NCBI GenBank assembly: GCA_017983695.1
Contig: JAGOAX010000001.1
Span: forward strand, 186,001-250,000
DNA from: Ferruginibacter sp.
GTDB lineage: Bacteria; Bacteroidota; Bacteroidia; Chitinophagales; Chitinophagaceae
Length of the DNA stretch: 64,000 nt
Direction of reading: 5' to 3'
Shown: positions 26,401 through 33,885 of the stretch, one piece after another
Numbering within the stretch: position 1 is the stretch's first letter
How the letters are laid out: each line of letters begins with the position of its first letter
Position numbers and translations under genes: made by a program
The notes under the pieces: model-generated
Told to the model about the DNA's origin: nothing
Seen by the model: the letters and a program-made list of their open reading frames with translations, nothing else
The model's database searches: none

Positions 26401-28757
26401 GCGATAAAACTGCTGCGGCTATTGCTTTCGCAAACGCCGATAGTTTGCGATACATAATATTCTGTATTATCCGTCACAATGGTAGAACTGGGCAAGGCTG
26501 TTCCGCCAGATGATGAGGAAAAAAAGTTTAAAGTACCAGTGCCATAATATATAACATCTAACTGACCGAGTGTTTTGGCACCTGTATATATTACATAGGG
26601 AAAGGTAAGAATAGGGGCATTAATTAGTTGAGCATTTATAATAAATGTTCTAACCGTACCAAAACAGGTGTCAGTAGCGGATTTAAGTATATAAGGTGTT
26701 ACTGTTATAGTACTAACTTGAGCTGTTCCAGCAGTAAACGATGGTATATTACCAAAACCACTTGCTGCAAGCAAACCAAGTGCAATTTGAGTATTGCTGT
26801 TTGTCCATTTATAACCAACTGTACTACCAGTAATAGGTGTGGTAAAATTAATAGCGGGTACAAGAGTGCCTGGGCATACCTGCATATTGGCTATACTATC
26901 TACTTTTGGGTTAGGTAATACGCTTATAGCAAAAGTGTCTTTTTGTGGGGTACAAGTGTTGAAACTTGAACTTACTATTACAGTATCTGTAACAACCGCA
27001 TTGGTATTATTAACACCGGTAAAACTTGTGTTGCCTGTACCACTTGCTGCAATACCGGTACCATTTTGCGTAGCCGTCCAGGCATAAGTGTTACCAGTTG
27101 CTCCCACAAAATTTACGGCAATGTTTGAGCCGTTGCAGTAACTACTGTCGGCTTTTGCGGCCACTGTAGCCTGTATAGTTACACTATCCACCGCCCTTGT
27201 ATTGCTTTCGCAATTTGTTGGTGTTACTTGTGCCGCATAATATTTTGTAGCATTTACTAATGGTATGCTGTTTGCTAATGCTGTGCCGCCTGTTGCAGTT
27301 GCATACCATACTATTGTATTACCTGCCGCTGGTGTAGCTACTAAATCGGCTACTGTAGCACCATTGCAAAGGCTTTGGTTGCTGGTGGATGGTGCTGATA
27401 CTACTGTAATTGGCATTAGAGTTATTGACTTATTTAAGGTATCTGTACCACAAACCACTCTAACACTATAAGTACCTGGAGCAAGATTGCTGATGGTATC
27501 GGTAGTTGCTCCGCCGGGGGTCCATAAATATTGGAAACCAGCGCCACAAGTTGTAGGAGGGATTGCTCTTAAGCCCCCATTAGTGCTGTTGGCACAAGTG
27601 GGTTGGGTTTGATTAAAGGTTATTGAAGGCAGCTCTATCTTAGCTACATAAATATTGTTTGTTGCTAAAGCTGATATTGCAACGAAAAGATTATCTCCTA
27701 CAATAATACCCGACCGTGGCGTTTGGAATCCGCTAAAACTTACCCATTGTTGTGTTAATGTTCCATCAATCATGGAAACTTTACTAACAGTTTTTTCAGC
27801 TTGATTGATTAAATATAAAACACCTCGTTTATCATCACATATAATTTTGAGGCTCATTGTAGCACCAGTTAAAGTGGCAAAATTGCTATTAATCGTTCCA
27901 TTGGGCATAATTTTACAAACAGTGTACACAGCAGTAACATTATTTATTACCGTTGCGAATATGTTACCATTGGCATCAAATGTCATATCGAGAATTATTA
28001 AACCAGATGGAAATGAAGCCCAATTTTGAGTTATAACCCCAGCTGGAGTTATTTTATCGATTCTATTTGGGTTTTGAGCGGATACATATACATCCCCATT
28101 TGTAGCTGTAAGAATGGAGGTCGCACCTGCGCCTATTTCAGCCCATGTATTATTAGCAACTCCGGCCGAAGTTATTTTGCTTATGTAATTTATATTACTA
28201 TTTGCAACATATAAATTTCCGCTTGGATCCAAAGCCATATCTCTCGGACTTGATCCAGGACTTAAAGTAGCCCAATTGGACGTAAGTGTTCCGCTTGGTG
28301 TTACCTTACTAACTGTATTGTCAGCATTTGCTGAATAGATATTGCCACTGGCATCAGTACATAGCGCAGCAGAATTGGTAACACCCAAAAAACTCCAATA
28401 TTGTGTTACCCCCGCTGTAGGCGTTACTTTACTAATTGCATTACGATTTCCAATATATAAATTTTCATTTGCATCCGCAGTAATAGCTCCTGCTAAAAAA
28501 TCTGATGCTATAGTAGCCCAAGGGTTTGTAACTGTAGGTGCCTGTGCATTCAGCTTGTAAATGCCAGTTGTAAACAGCAGCAGTAGCAAAGCTGCCAACT
28601 TAGGCAACAGCCACCATTTTTTACTGTTTTGATTTTTTGAAACCGTATACCCGGTTGGGGTATCGGCACAAGGCGAGCAGTTTTGGTAAATGCCAAAGTG
28701 TTGTGTAACTGTGGCATCTGCGGTCGCCTGCGTAAGGCGGCAGAATAAATTTTTCAT
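23406..28757 (-). CDS. Giant T9SS-exported surface protein with PKD/Ig-like tandem repeats
   Basis: The 1783-residue protein has an unusually long N-terminus: 48 polar residues before the hydrophobic signal segment (WWLLPKLAALLLLLFTTGIYKLNAQ, about 49-73). The ATG is supported by a leader sequence shared with the 31133 gene. Next comes a beta-propeller-like region with NHL/SMP-30-type repeats (ITADANENLYIGN, LCTDASGNIYSAN, ALDPSGNLYVAN; about 90-370). Ig-like domains of the gliding-bacteria type follow, then six 96-residue repeats and more Ig-like modules. The last 80 residues are a type IX sorting domain (LFPNPADKG...TGMYVVTLTLQNG). The protein is probably attached at the cell surface as an adhesin or matrix protein. 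Confidence 0.88.
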   Translation of the reverse strand: MKNLFCRLTQATADATVTQHFGIYQNCSPCADTPTGYTVSKNQNSKKWWLLPKLAALLLLLFTTGIYKLNAQAPTVTNPWATIASDFLAGAITADANENLYIGNRNAISKVTPTAGVTQYWSFLGVTNSAALCTDASGNIYSANADNTVSKVTPSGTLTSNWATLSPGSSPRDMALDPSGNLYVANSNINYISKITSAGVANNTWAEIGAGATSILTATNGDVYVSAQNPNRIDKITPAGVITQNWASFPSGLIILDMTFDANGNIFATVINNVTAVYTVCKIMPNGTINSNFATLTGATMSLKIICDDKRGVLYLINQAEKTVSKVSMIDGTLTQQWVSFSGFQTPRSGIIVGDNLFVAISALATNNIYVAKIELPSITFNQTQPTCANSTNGGLRAIPPTTCGAGFQYLWTPGGATTDTISNLAPGTYSVRVVCGTDTLNKSITLMPITVVSAPSTSNQSLCNGATVADLVATPAAGNTIVWYATATGGTALANSIPLVNATKYYAAQVTPTNCESNTRAVDSVTIQATVAAKADSSYCNGSNIAVNFVGATGNTYAWTATQNGTGIAASGTGNTSFTGVNNTNAVVTDTVIVSSSFNTCTPQKDTFAISVLPNPKVDSIANMQVCPGTLVPAINFTTPITGSTVGYKWTNSNTQIALGLLAASGFGNIPSFTAGTAQVSTITVTPYILKSATDTCFGTVRTFIINAQLINAPILTFPYVIYTGAKTLGQLDVIYYGTGTLNFFSSSSGGTALPSSTIVTDNTEYYVSQTIGVCESNSRSSFIAKRIANDSIFVCYSDSVANLPTTPFGTIVRWYDVPSGGDTLARSTPITAAQDTLYVEEAEYDERHGEFFVSSNRVPVIVMVNPTATVTATTDKVACNNSTVAAVNFSTTTIGGTVTYAWTNNKTNIGLAASGTGDITSFTAINNGTVPDTATIIVTPTITNGGTSCAGIKDTFLIIVNPTANVNTVNNQVVCNGSAVTAINFGTTNTGGTVTYAWTNNTTSIGLAASGNGNIATFNGVNTGTAPVTATITVTPTFTNGAVTCTGTSQTFTITVNPTANINALNDHVLCNGASFTEVAPTTTATGGIVTYTWTNNTTSIGLAASGTGNVPVFTTVNNGTAPVTATVIVTPTFANGGVNCTGTADTFYIAVNPTAKIDTITNKVACNGATVAAVTPTSTATGGTVTYAWTNDNASIGLAASGTGTIPAFTAINTGTAPVTATITVTPTFTNNGLSCEGTVRTYTISVNPTATVNTVSNQVVCNGSAQAAVNFSTTATSGTVTYAWTNSNTTIGLLASGSGNIASFTATNNGTAPVTATITVTPTFTNDGVSCQGTVQTFTITVNPTATVNAISNQTVCNGTAISAVNFATTATGGTVTYAWTNSNATIGLAASGSGNIASFNAINNSHVPVTATITVTPTFTNAGVSCTGTAQSFTITVNPTAVVNAVSNQTVCADATNSAVTFGSPVAGTTYSWTNSNPSVGFAASGTGNVPSFVAVNPSSNAINATITVTPNTPEGCIGQSITYTITVNGKSVAPTSISNPTPIVCANNAFATLSVNGGALGSGAVWKWYADSLNTVSIGSGATLSNIAVAKTTTYFVRAEGTCNNTTAASVVVQRANLVSHVRQHWSDVLLFDNSSKNYVAWQWYKNGVAVNGATLQQYSESSALVGTYYVVATDKNGEKTITCPLTITAGSFTGLKISLFPNPADKGANVKVATSFTISELQGATITVSDIYGRVIRQITNVSPNTTIQAPAATGMYVVTLTLQNGVKYSANLLTN
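24424..26151 (-). repeat. Six tandem in-frame 288-bp coding repeats
   Basis: The unit boundary word (GTTGGGTT or a variant, encoding the NPTA junction) starts at 24424, 24712, 25000, 25288, 25576, 25864 and 26152, exactly 288 bp each time. Units share VCNG...GGTVTYAWTN...GLAASG...GTAPVTATITVTPTFTN and encode 96 residues. Flanking modules are related but off-period. Confidence 0.88.
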
Positions 28758-28774
28758 GTATATTGGTTTTAAAA
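28758..28774 (-). promoter_or_regulatory. Conserved pre-start leader of the giant surface-protein gene
   Basis: On the plus strand ATTGGTTTTAAAA (28762-28774) lies 4 nt before the ATG. The same word lies 4 nt before the ATG of the 30588-31133 gene (31138-31150). It is a shared translation or transcription signal of the two target genes. Confidence 0.55.
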
Positions 28775-28867
28775 CGTTTATAAAAAAGTAATACGGGTTT
28801 TTGCATTACAGTTTTATCAATACGGTAAGAACGGGGGTAGTGCCTGCACAGTATTTTTTTACCGTTG

Positions 28868-28901
28868 TTTGAGGCTGAACCACCCCTTTTTTGAGGCTGA
28901 A
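28868..28901 (-). promoter_or_regulatory. Paired operator TTTGAGGCTGAA x2 (site 1)
   Basis: Two perfect copies of TTTGAGGCTGAA (28868-28879 and 28890-28901) are 22 bp apart, centred about 127 bp upstream of the giant gene. Direct repeats spaced two helical turns apart fit a LytTR-type regulator such as the one at 33142-33879. Confidence 0.7.
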
Positions 28902-28919
28902 ATTTTGTAGCTGGATAAA

Positions 28920-28958
28920 CTTAAAAAAAAAGACCACTTGTAGATACAAGTGGTCTTT
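28920..28958 (-). terminator. Strong terminator upstream of the giant gene
   Basis: AAAGACCACTTGTA (28929-28942) pairs with TACAAGTGGTCTTT (28945-28958). On the minus strand this is followed directly by further T residues (28923-28928). It either ends the 29160-31133 operon after a 200-nt 3' region or ends a short separate RNA. Confidence 0.8.
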
Positions 28959-29001
28959 AGTCCATATCTTATTAAATCCAAACCTTATGAAAGATATTTG
29001 G

Positions 29002-29068
29002 CAAAACTATTTACATTCTTTTTAGTTCTTATTTATTTGAGTGCAAAACGCTTTTTTTTGAGGCTGAA
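29002..29068 (-). promoter_or_regulatory. Operator site 2 with a possible promoter
   Basis: TTTGAGGCTGAA (29057-29068) has a degenerate partner TTTGAGTGCAAA (29036-29047) at 21-bp spacing. On the minus strand, 26 nt further on, TAGTTTTG (plus-strand CAAAACTA, 29002-29009) matches the -7 consensus. A transcript from here would be about 75 nt to the terminator at 28920-28958. Confidence 0.5.
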
Positions 29069-29159
29069 AATCCGGAATAGGGATTTTAAAAAAGCCACCA
29101 TTTGAATACAGGGCAACCACAAATAAAAGACCTAATTATTTTTTTCTAAAAGTTAATTT

Positions 29160-30557
29160 TTACTGCTTTATAATTTTTTCGGTTCTGCCATCCTGTGTTT
29201 TCAGTAAATAAACTCCACCATAGTATTTGCTCATATCAATGGTAAAAGAAGTGGCAGCAACCTTTATTTGTTGTAATACTTTACCGCTTACATCCGTCAA
29301 TACTGCTTTTGTACCTGTAACTAAGCCGCTAATTGTTACCACGTCTTTTACCGGGTTAGGGTAAATACTGATAGTAGCTTTTACATTGTTTGATAACCTT
29401 ATGATAGTTGAATAACTATACCTGCCATCGGCATCTATTTGTTTTATACGATAGTATTTTACATCATCCATTGTTGCAGCATCTGTAAACTGGTAACTGT
29501 TTTCTCCATTGCCTTTACTGTTAATATCTGCAATGCTGTTAAACGTTCTGCCATCGTTGCTTTTTTCTATTTCGTATTTGGCAACATTGTTTTCGTTTAC
29601 TTTAAAACTCAGCACCGCCTGTTTGCTGCTGTTTATACTGCCGCTAACATTTACCCAACTTAAGGGAAGTACACTACTAATACTACCCATTGCAAATGGG
29701 CTCCAGGTGTTAATGGCATTGCTGGTTACGCTACCAGCGGCTGTTGTTCCTGTGGCAGTAGAGCCTTCGTTTAACCAGTTGCCCCCGGTTTTATGCGCTA
29801 CTTTACGCTGGCTTACTGTATTGCTAAAAGCATCGTTGTAACCATCCCAATAAACAGTTACAGTACCTGTTGCAGTACTAAGGGGTGTAATATCCCAATA
29901 CTCATTGGTGTTGTAACTTAATAATGGAGTTGCCTCTGTACCACCTGCGGTAAATGTACCAGCACCTGCATCGGCAGCATTGTATTTTACCTGTATGCCT
30001 GTGGCATTGGCAGCAGAATTTACATCTACTTTTTGGTATTTTGTACCATCGCCTACGGGATAAGTAAATGCACCAGTTCCTTCTTTTACCACATACCCGT
30101 TTACATGGCTTGCATCGGCTACACCAGCCACCGTAGCATTTGATGTAAACAGCATTGGTGCAGAAGTGGCTGCGGCTGTAACAATGCCATTGGTAAATGT
30201 TACCAACCCATCTGCTTTGAGTGTGGTATTAAGTGTAACACCTGCTGCATTGTTTATTAATACATTTTTAGCAAAATAAGTAGCCGTACCGCTTAAGGAT
30301 TGTGCTGTGCTACCCGTAAGCTCTAAAGTACCGTTGTTGGGTACTGCCATTATCTGGTTGCTGGTGCTGTTGCCTGTTATTGTTAAAGTACCATTATTAG
30401 TGAGGGTGCTGCCAGCCGTGTTGGTTAGGTTACCATTTATTTTTATGGTACAACCTGTATTAATATGCAGGATTGTACCATTGTTGTACAACTCGTTTTG
30501 AGCACAAGCAACGCTTGTAATCAAAAAAGTTGAAATGATAATATATATTTTTTTCAT
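29160..30557 (-). CDS. T9SS-exported cell-surface protein
   Basis: The 465-residue protein has a signal peptide (MKKIYIIISTFLITSVACAQ). A solenoid-like N-terminal region rich in N-x-G-T-L-T words (residues 25-130) follows, as in secreted Bacteroidota beta-helix proteins. A middle region includes YVVKEGTGAFTYPVGDGTKYQ, and a fibronectin/Ig-like domain is at about 300-390 (YEIEKSNDGRTFNSIADI). The last 75 residues are a type IX sorting domain (ISIYPNPVKDVVTISG... GGVYLLKTQDGRTEKIIKQ). It lies 30 bp downstream of a small secreted-protein gene, probably in one operon under operator site 3. Confidence 0.87.
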   Translation of the reverse strand: MKKIYIIISTFLITSVACAQNELYNNGTILHINTGCTIKINGNLTNTAGSTLTNNGTLTITGNSTSNQIMAVPNNGTLELTGSTAQSLSGTATYFAKNVLINNAAGVTLNTTLKADGLVTFTNGIVTAAATSAPMLFTSNATVAGVADASHVNGYVVKEGTGAFTYPVGDGTKYQKVDVNSAANATGIQVKYNAADAGAGTFTAGGTEATPLLSYNTNEYWDITPLSTATGTVTVYWDGYNDAFSNTVSQRKVAHKTGGNWLNEGSTATGTTAAGSVTSNAINTWSPFAMGSISSVLPLSWVNVSGSINSSKQAVLSFKVNENNVAKYEIEKSNDGRTFNSIADINSKGNGENSYQFTDAATMDDVKYYRIKQIDADGRYSYSTIIRLSNNVKATISIYPNPVKDVVTISGLVTGTKAVLTDVSGKVLQQIKVAATSFTIDMSKYYGGVYLLKTQDGRTEKIIKQ

Positions 30558-30587
30558 TTCTTACAATTGAGTTTGAATAATTAGGTT

Positions 30588-31133
30588 CTATTGTACTGAA
30601 ATGGAATACATTAGTACAGGGTTTTGACCCCAGTTAGAACCATCTGGTCTGAATATAACCACCTGAAAAGAGTTTGCCGTTATGCTATTTCCAATAATTG
30701 AGGTAACAAAAACATCTGGTGCGGACTCACCGGCTCCCCCTTTAACTGTAAGCTGTATATTTTGTGTACCGCCGATGCCTCCACTATGTGTAACAGTAAT
30801 AACTTTTTTACTACTAGCATTAGAGCCAATAGGCACTTCACCCATTGCTACTAAACTCGATAGCTGGTTCCAACCGGTAGCCTTACGATAATAAAATCCG
30901 GAGATGCCATCTGTTTGGTAAACTAAGAGGCCGGTAGCCGGAGTGGCAATAGCGTTTCTCTCTGCCGCTGTCATCCTCGGTGCTAAAAAGCCTTGTGTAG
31001 TACTAGTTACATCCAGCTTTGCACTAGCCTCGGGTGTGGCTGTACCAATACCAACATTGGTTTGGGCTTGGCTACTTGCTGCAAAAAATAAAAATGCAAA
31101 TAAAATTGATTTACTAAGGTTAGTATTTTTCAT
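30588..31133 (-). CDS. Secreted tail-fibre/collar-like structural protein
   Basis: The start is placed at ATG 31133, giving signal peptide MKNTNLSKSILFAFLFFAASSQAQ; this ATG has the same pre-start leader as the giant gene. The mature sequence opens with VGIGTATPEASAKLDV, followed by GFLAPRMTAAERNAI, GLLVYQTDG and GFYYRKATGWNQL. This block is common in Bacteroidota surface and tail-fibre-like proteins. The C-terminal half is beta-rich and has no T9SS domain. It is first in the operon with the 465-residue T9SS protein and may be its surface partner. Confidence 0.75.
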   Translation of the reverse strand: MKNTNLSKSILFAFLFFAASSQAQTNVGIGTATPEASAKLDVTSTTQGFLAPRMTAAERNAIATPATGLLVYQTDGISGFYYRKATGWNQLSSLVAMGEVPIGSNASSKKVITVTHSGGIGGTQNIQLTVKGGAGESAPDVFVTSIIGNSITANSFQVVIFRPDGSNWGQNPVLMYSISVQ

Positions 31134-31137
31134 TGTA

Positions 31138-31171
31138 ATTGGTTTTAAAACATAAATAAACGTCAACTTTA
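31138..31171 (-). promoter_or_regulatory. Leader and possible -7 box of the 30588-31133 operon
   Basis: ATTGGTTTTAAAA (31138-31150) repeats the leader word of the giant gene. TAAAGTTG on the minus strand (plus-strand CAACTTTA, 31164-31171) matches TAnnTTTG with one mismatch and lies 26 nt from operator site 3, the same spacing as at site 2. Confidence 0.45.
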
Positions 31172-31197
31172 TTTTTTTTGATGTATTACCACTGCAC

Positions 31198-31231
31198 TTT
31201 GAGGCTGAACCATCCTTTTTTTGAGGCTGAA
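31198..31231 (-). promoter_or_regulatory. Paired operator TTTGAGGCTGAA x2 (site 3)
   Basis: Two perfect copies (31198-31209 and 31220-31231) are 22 bp apart, centred about 80 bp upstream of the 31133 ATG. The spacer between the copies is also similar to site 1 (CCA[CT]CC then T-run). Confidence 0.72.
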
Positions 31232-31397
31232 GATTATAGCAGGCAAAAATTTATAACCATTAAGTAAATAATCCAGCAAAAGCATTACACTTACAAGGTT
31301 TTATAGCTTGCAGTAAAAAAATTCAAATCCAATAAAACCTCCAACAACATCTATCAGGTACAAAAGGAAAACTACTAAAACCAAATTTTTAGGACTG

Positions 31398-31430
31398 TTT
31401 GAGCCTGAATGGCCTTTTTTTGAGGCTGAA
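31398..31430 (+). promoter_or_regulatory. Paired operator (site 4) before the histidine kinase gene
   Basis: TTTGAGCCTGAA (31398-31409) and TTTGAGGCTGAA (31419-31430) are 21 bp apart, 49-81 bp upstream of the kinase start. TATCTTTA (31459-31466), one mismatch from the -7 consensus, lies between them and the kinase. Relative to the kinase gene the repeats point opposite to sites 1-3. The rest of 31232-31397 shows no gene. Confidence 0.6.
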
Positions 31431-31478
31431 ACTACCACTGAACTATTTTTTGAAGTTTATCTTTACAAAAAATTAGCA

Positions 31479-33155
31479 TTGTATTTACTAAAATATTTTT
31501 ACGTTTCCCTCATTTGCATACTGGCTGCCTGCAATGGCTTTAACAAAAAAGCAGACCCACAACAGTTTCAGCAAGACTCTGCCCTTGTAGTACAGTTTAT
31601 TAAAAAAGGCGATAGCATTTATGCGCAAAAAGCCAACTACAGTTCATTTTCTAAAAGCAGTGATTTGTATGACTCTGCCTGGCAAATAGCACAGCAAACA
31701 GCCGATACCAATTTAATAGCTACAGCTATTTATGCCAAAGGCAGGGCGTACGATGCCTTGAATAGTAATCCACAAAAAACAATTGATTATTATTCTCAGG
31801 CTGCGGCGCTTTATGCTACAATGCCAGATAAAAAAATTAAAGCACTTTACATTAAACACCTGGTAGCACATGGATATGATAAAGTGCGGGACAGCGGCAA
31901 TTGCGTAAAAATATTAAAAGAACTGTATAATGAAATACTGCCTATACCCGATAGCATAAAAATAAAAATGCGGTTTATGGTGGAAATGGGTTTAATAAGT
32001 ACCGTGGTAAAAAATTACACATTCGCCGACAGTATTTTTAATAACCTAACAAAACGAGAGTGGATTGTAAACAACCCGACAGAATATGACTATTTAAACC
32101 ATTATCTCCTTGCTAAAGCAAAAATTTGTGTGTTACAACACCTGCAGTACAACAGCCCGTATATTGATAGCCTGGAAAATATATTTGCCACCAGCCGCAA
32201 TTTAAATGACAGTATGTTCTACAGTAACGAATTGTGGCAACTATACAAAGCCATGGGCAATAAAACAAAAGAGAACTTCTTTCTTAATTTGAACACTGCT
32301 GTATTTAATAAATTCAACACTCCTGAAAGTGTACGGGAAGCAAATGATAAAATGGCTAAAATGGAAGTAGCTGCAGTAGAAGCAAGTCGTAAAGCAGAAA
32401 ATGAAAAAGCAGAAAACCGCAAGTGGTTTATCTATATTTTATCTGCCCTGTTAGGTACTATTACAGTCCTTGCCTTTTATTTACAAAAGCGAAATAATGA
32501 AGTAAGAAGAAAAAATAAAGAAGCAGAAATTATAAACCAGCAACTATATCAAAAAAACTTGCAAAACGAATTGCTGAATAAAGAAATACATCACCGGGTA
32601 AAAAACAATCTGCAAATGATAATGAGCCTGGTGCAAATGCAGGAAAACAATACCAATACTGAAGAAGTAAAAGAAAATATGCAAGCCATTAGCCTGCGGA
32701 TAGAAGGTATTGCTAACCTGCATCAGCAATTGATGGAGCAAGCCGATGAAGTGGATTTAAAGAAGTATGTACAACATTTGGTCAATAATTTGTCCAATGT
32801 ATTAAGTGATGGAAAAAAAACAATAACGCACCTGCAAATAGCACCTATAAAAGTACCTCAAAAAATAAGTTTTCCTTTAGGTTTAATCATAAACGAGTGG
32901 ATCACCAATTCTGTAAAATATGCCAACCCCATTGAGGATTTGTTAGAAATAAGTATTACAATCGTCAAGGGAAATGGCACCATAAAAATTAATTACACTG
33001 ATAATGGGCAAGCGCAAACCACAAAGCCGCATAAAAAATCATTGGGTTTGGATATCATCAATATTTTGACCCAACAGTTAGAAGGCACCATTGAAACCGA
33101 ACCTCATAATATTTTCGACTACCAATTAACTATTCCCATCCATGACGGAGAATGA
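31479..33155 (+). CDS. Lipoprotein-type sensor histidine kinase (HisKA_2)
   Basis: The start is TTG 31479, the only choice keeping the signal sequence MYLLKYFYVSLICILAA-C; the lipobox is LAAC. A roughly 290-residue helical TPR-like sensor region follows, then a transmembrane helix (KWFIYILSALLGTITVLAFYL, about 312-332) and a short coiled coil. The dimerisation/phosphoacceptor segment EIHHRVKNNLQMIMSLVQMQ has H371/H372. The ATPase domain has PLGLIINEWITNSVKYA (N-box) and SLGLDIINILTQQLEG. The last 14 nt overlap the response-regulator gene, so the two form a pair. It probably senses a periplasmic or envelope signal. Confidence 0.88.
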   Translation: MYLLKYFYVSLICILAACNGFNKKADPQQFQQDSALVVQFIKKGDSIYAQKANYSSFSKSSDLYDSAWQIAQQTADTNLIATAIYAKGRAYDALNSNPQKTIDYYSQAAALYATMPDKKIKALYIKHLVAHGYDKVRDSGNCVKILKELYNEILPIPDSIKIKMRFMVEMGLISTVVKNYTFADSIFNNLTKREWIVNNPTEYDYLNHYLLAKAKICVLQHLQYNSPYIDSLENIFATSRNLNDSMFYSNELWQLYKAMGNKTKENFFLNLNTAVFNKFNTPESVREANDKMAKMEVAAVEASRKAENEKAENRKWFIYILSALLGTITVLAFYLQKRNNEVRRKNKEAEIINQQLYQKNLQNELLNKEIHHRVKNNLQMIMSLVQMQENNTNTEEVKENMQAISLRIEGIANLHQQLMEQADEVDLKKYVQHLVNNLSNVLSDGKKTITHLQIAPIKVPQKISFPLGLIINEWITNSVKYANPIEDLLEISITIVKGNGTIKINYTDNGQAQTTKPHKKSLGLDIINILTQQLEGTIETEPHNIFDYQLTIPIHDGE

Positions 33156-33879
33156 AATTAGCATATTGATTGTGGAAGACGAAGCATTGATTGCACAAAA
33201 TATTAAAATGCAATTAGAAAACTTTGGCTATAGCATAGCCGGGGTTTGTTATAAATATAATACTGCTTTAAAAGCAATAAGCGAAACACAATATGATGTA
33301 GTAATAACTGATATAAACCTGGGCAATGGCATTGATGAAAAAAGTGGTCTACAAATAGCACAACAGGTAAAGCTAATTAAAAACTGTCCCATTATTTTTC
33401 TTACTGCATTTAGCGATAAAGACACAGTAAAAAAAGCCACTGCATTAGCCCCATCTGCCTATTTGGTAAAACCTGTAAATGCAGCTAATCTGTTTGCCAC
33501 AGTACAATTAGCAGTAGATAATTTTGCTACCAAAACCACAGCAGTTACCGATGGAACAGAAACTCCTGATTATTTTTTTGTAAAAAATGGCGCTAAACTA
33601 ATAAAGGTATTTTGGAAAGATGTTTATCACTTAGAAGCTGTTAAAAACTATGTAAAAATAAAAACAAACGAATACAATAGTGGTCTCTTACTCAGGGGCT
33701 CTTTACAGAATGTTTTGCAAAATAGAATGTCGGCAGTTGTCAGGGCAAGTTTCATTAAAATAACCAGGGCTGAAGTGCTTGCAAAAAATATCATAAAAGA
33801 AACAGGTAAAGGAACTATTACTACAAACTTTGGAGTGTTTAAAACAAGTGCTGATTTTAAACTGGATGATATAAAATAA
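33142..33879 (+). CDS. LytTR-family response regulator
   Basis: The 245-residue protein has a receiver domain (ILIVEDE at 9-14; phosphoacceptor Asp57 in VITDINLG; IIFLTAF; Lys in YLVKPV). A LytTR DNA-binding domain occupies about 133-245 (FFVKNGAKLIKVFWKDVYHLEAVKNYVKIKT... VVRASFIKITRAEV). LytTR regulators bind two direct repeats about 21-22 bp apart. Exactly such repeats (TTTGAGGCTGAA) occur before this operon and before the neighbouring surface-protein genes. It ends 6 bp from the convergent mnmE. Confidence 0.9.
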   Translation: MTENEISILIVEDEALIAQNIKMQLENFGYSIAGVCYKYNTALKAISETQYDVVITDINLGNGIDEKSGLQIAQQVKLIKNCPIIFLTAFSDKDTVKKATALAPSAYLVKPVNAANLFATVQLAVDNFATKTTAVTDGTETPDYFFVKNGAKLIKVFWKDVYHLEAVKNYVKIKTNEYNSGLLLRGSLQNVLQNRMSAVVRASFIKITRAEVLAKNIIKETGKGTITTNFGVFKTSADFKLDDIK

Positions 33880-33885
33880 AATTTA

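Noticed and set aside
24396..27087. Many plus-strand open frames antisense to the giant T9SS gene
   Set aside because: They recur with the 288-bp repeat, have Cys/Thr/Val-biased composition and no start context, and are by-products of the repeated coding strand.
28868..31430. TTTGAGGCTGAA repeats as transposon ends or CRISPR repeats
   Set aside because: They are same-orientation pairs at fixed 21-22 bp steps upstream of genes, with no transposase or array structure.
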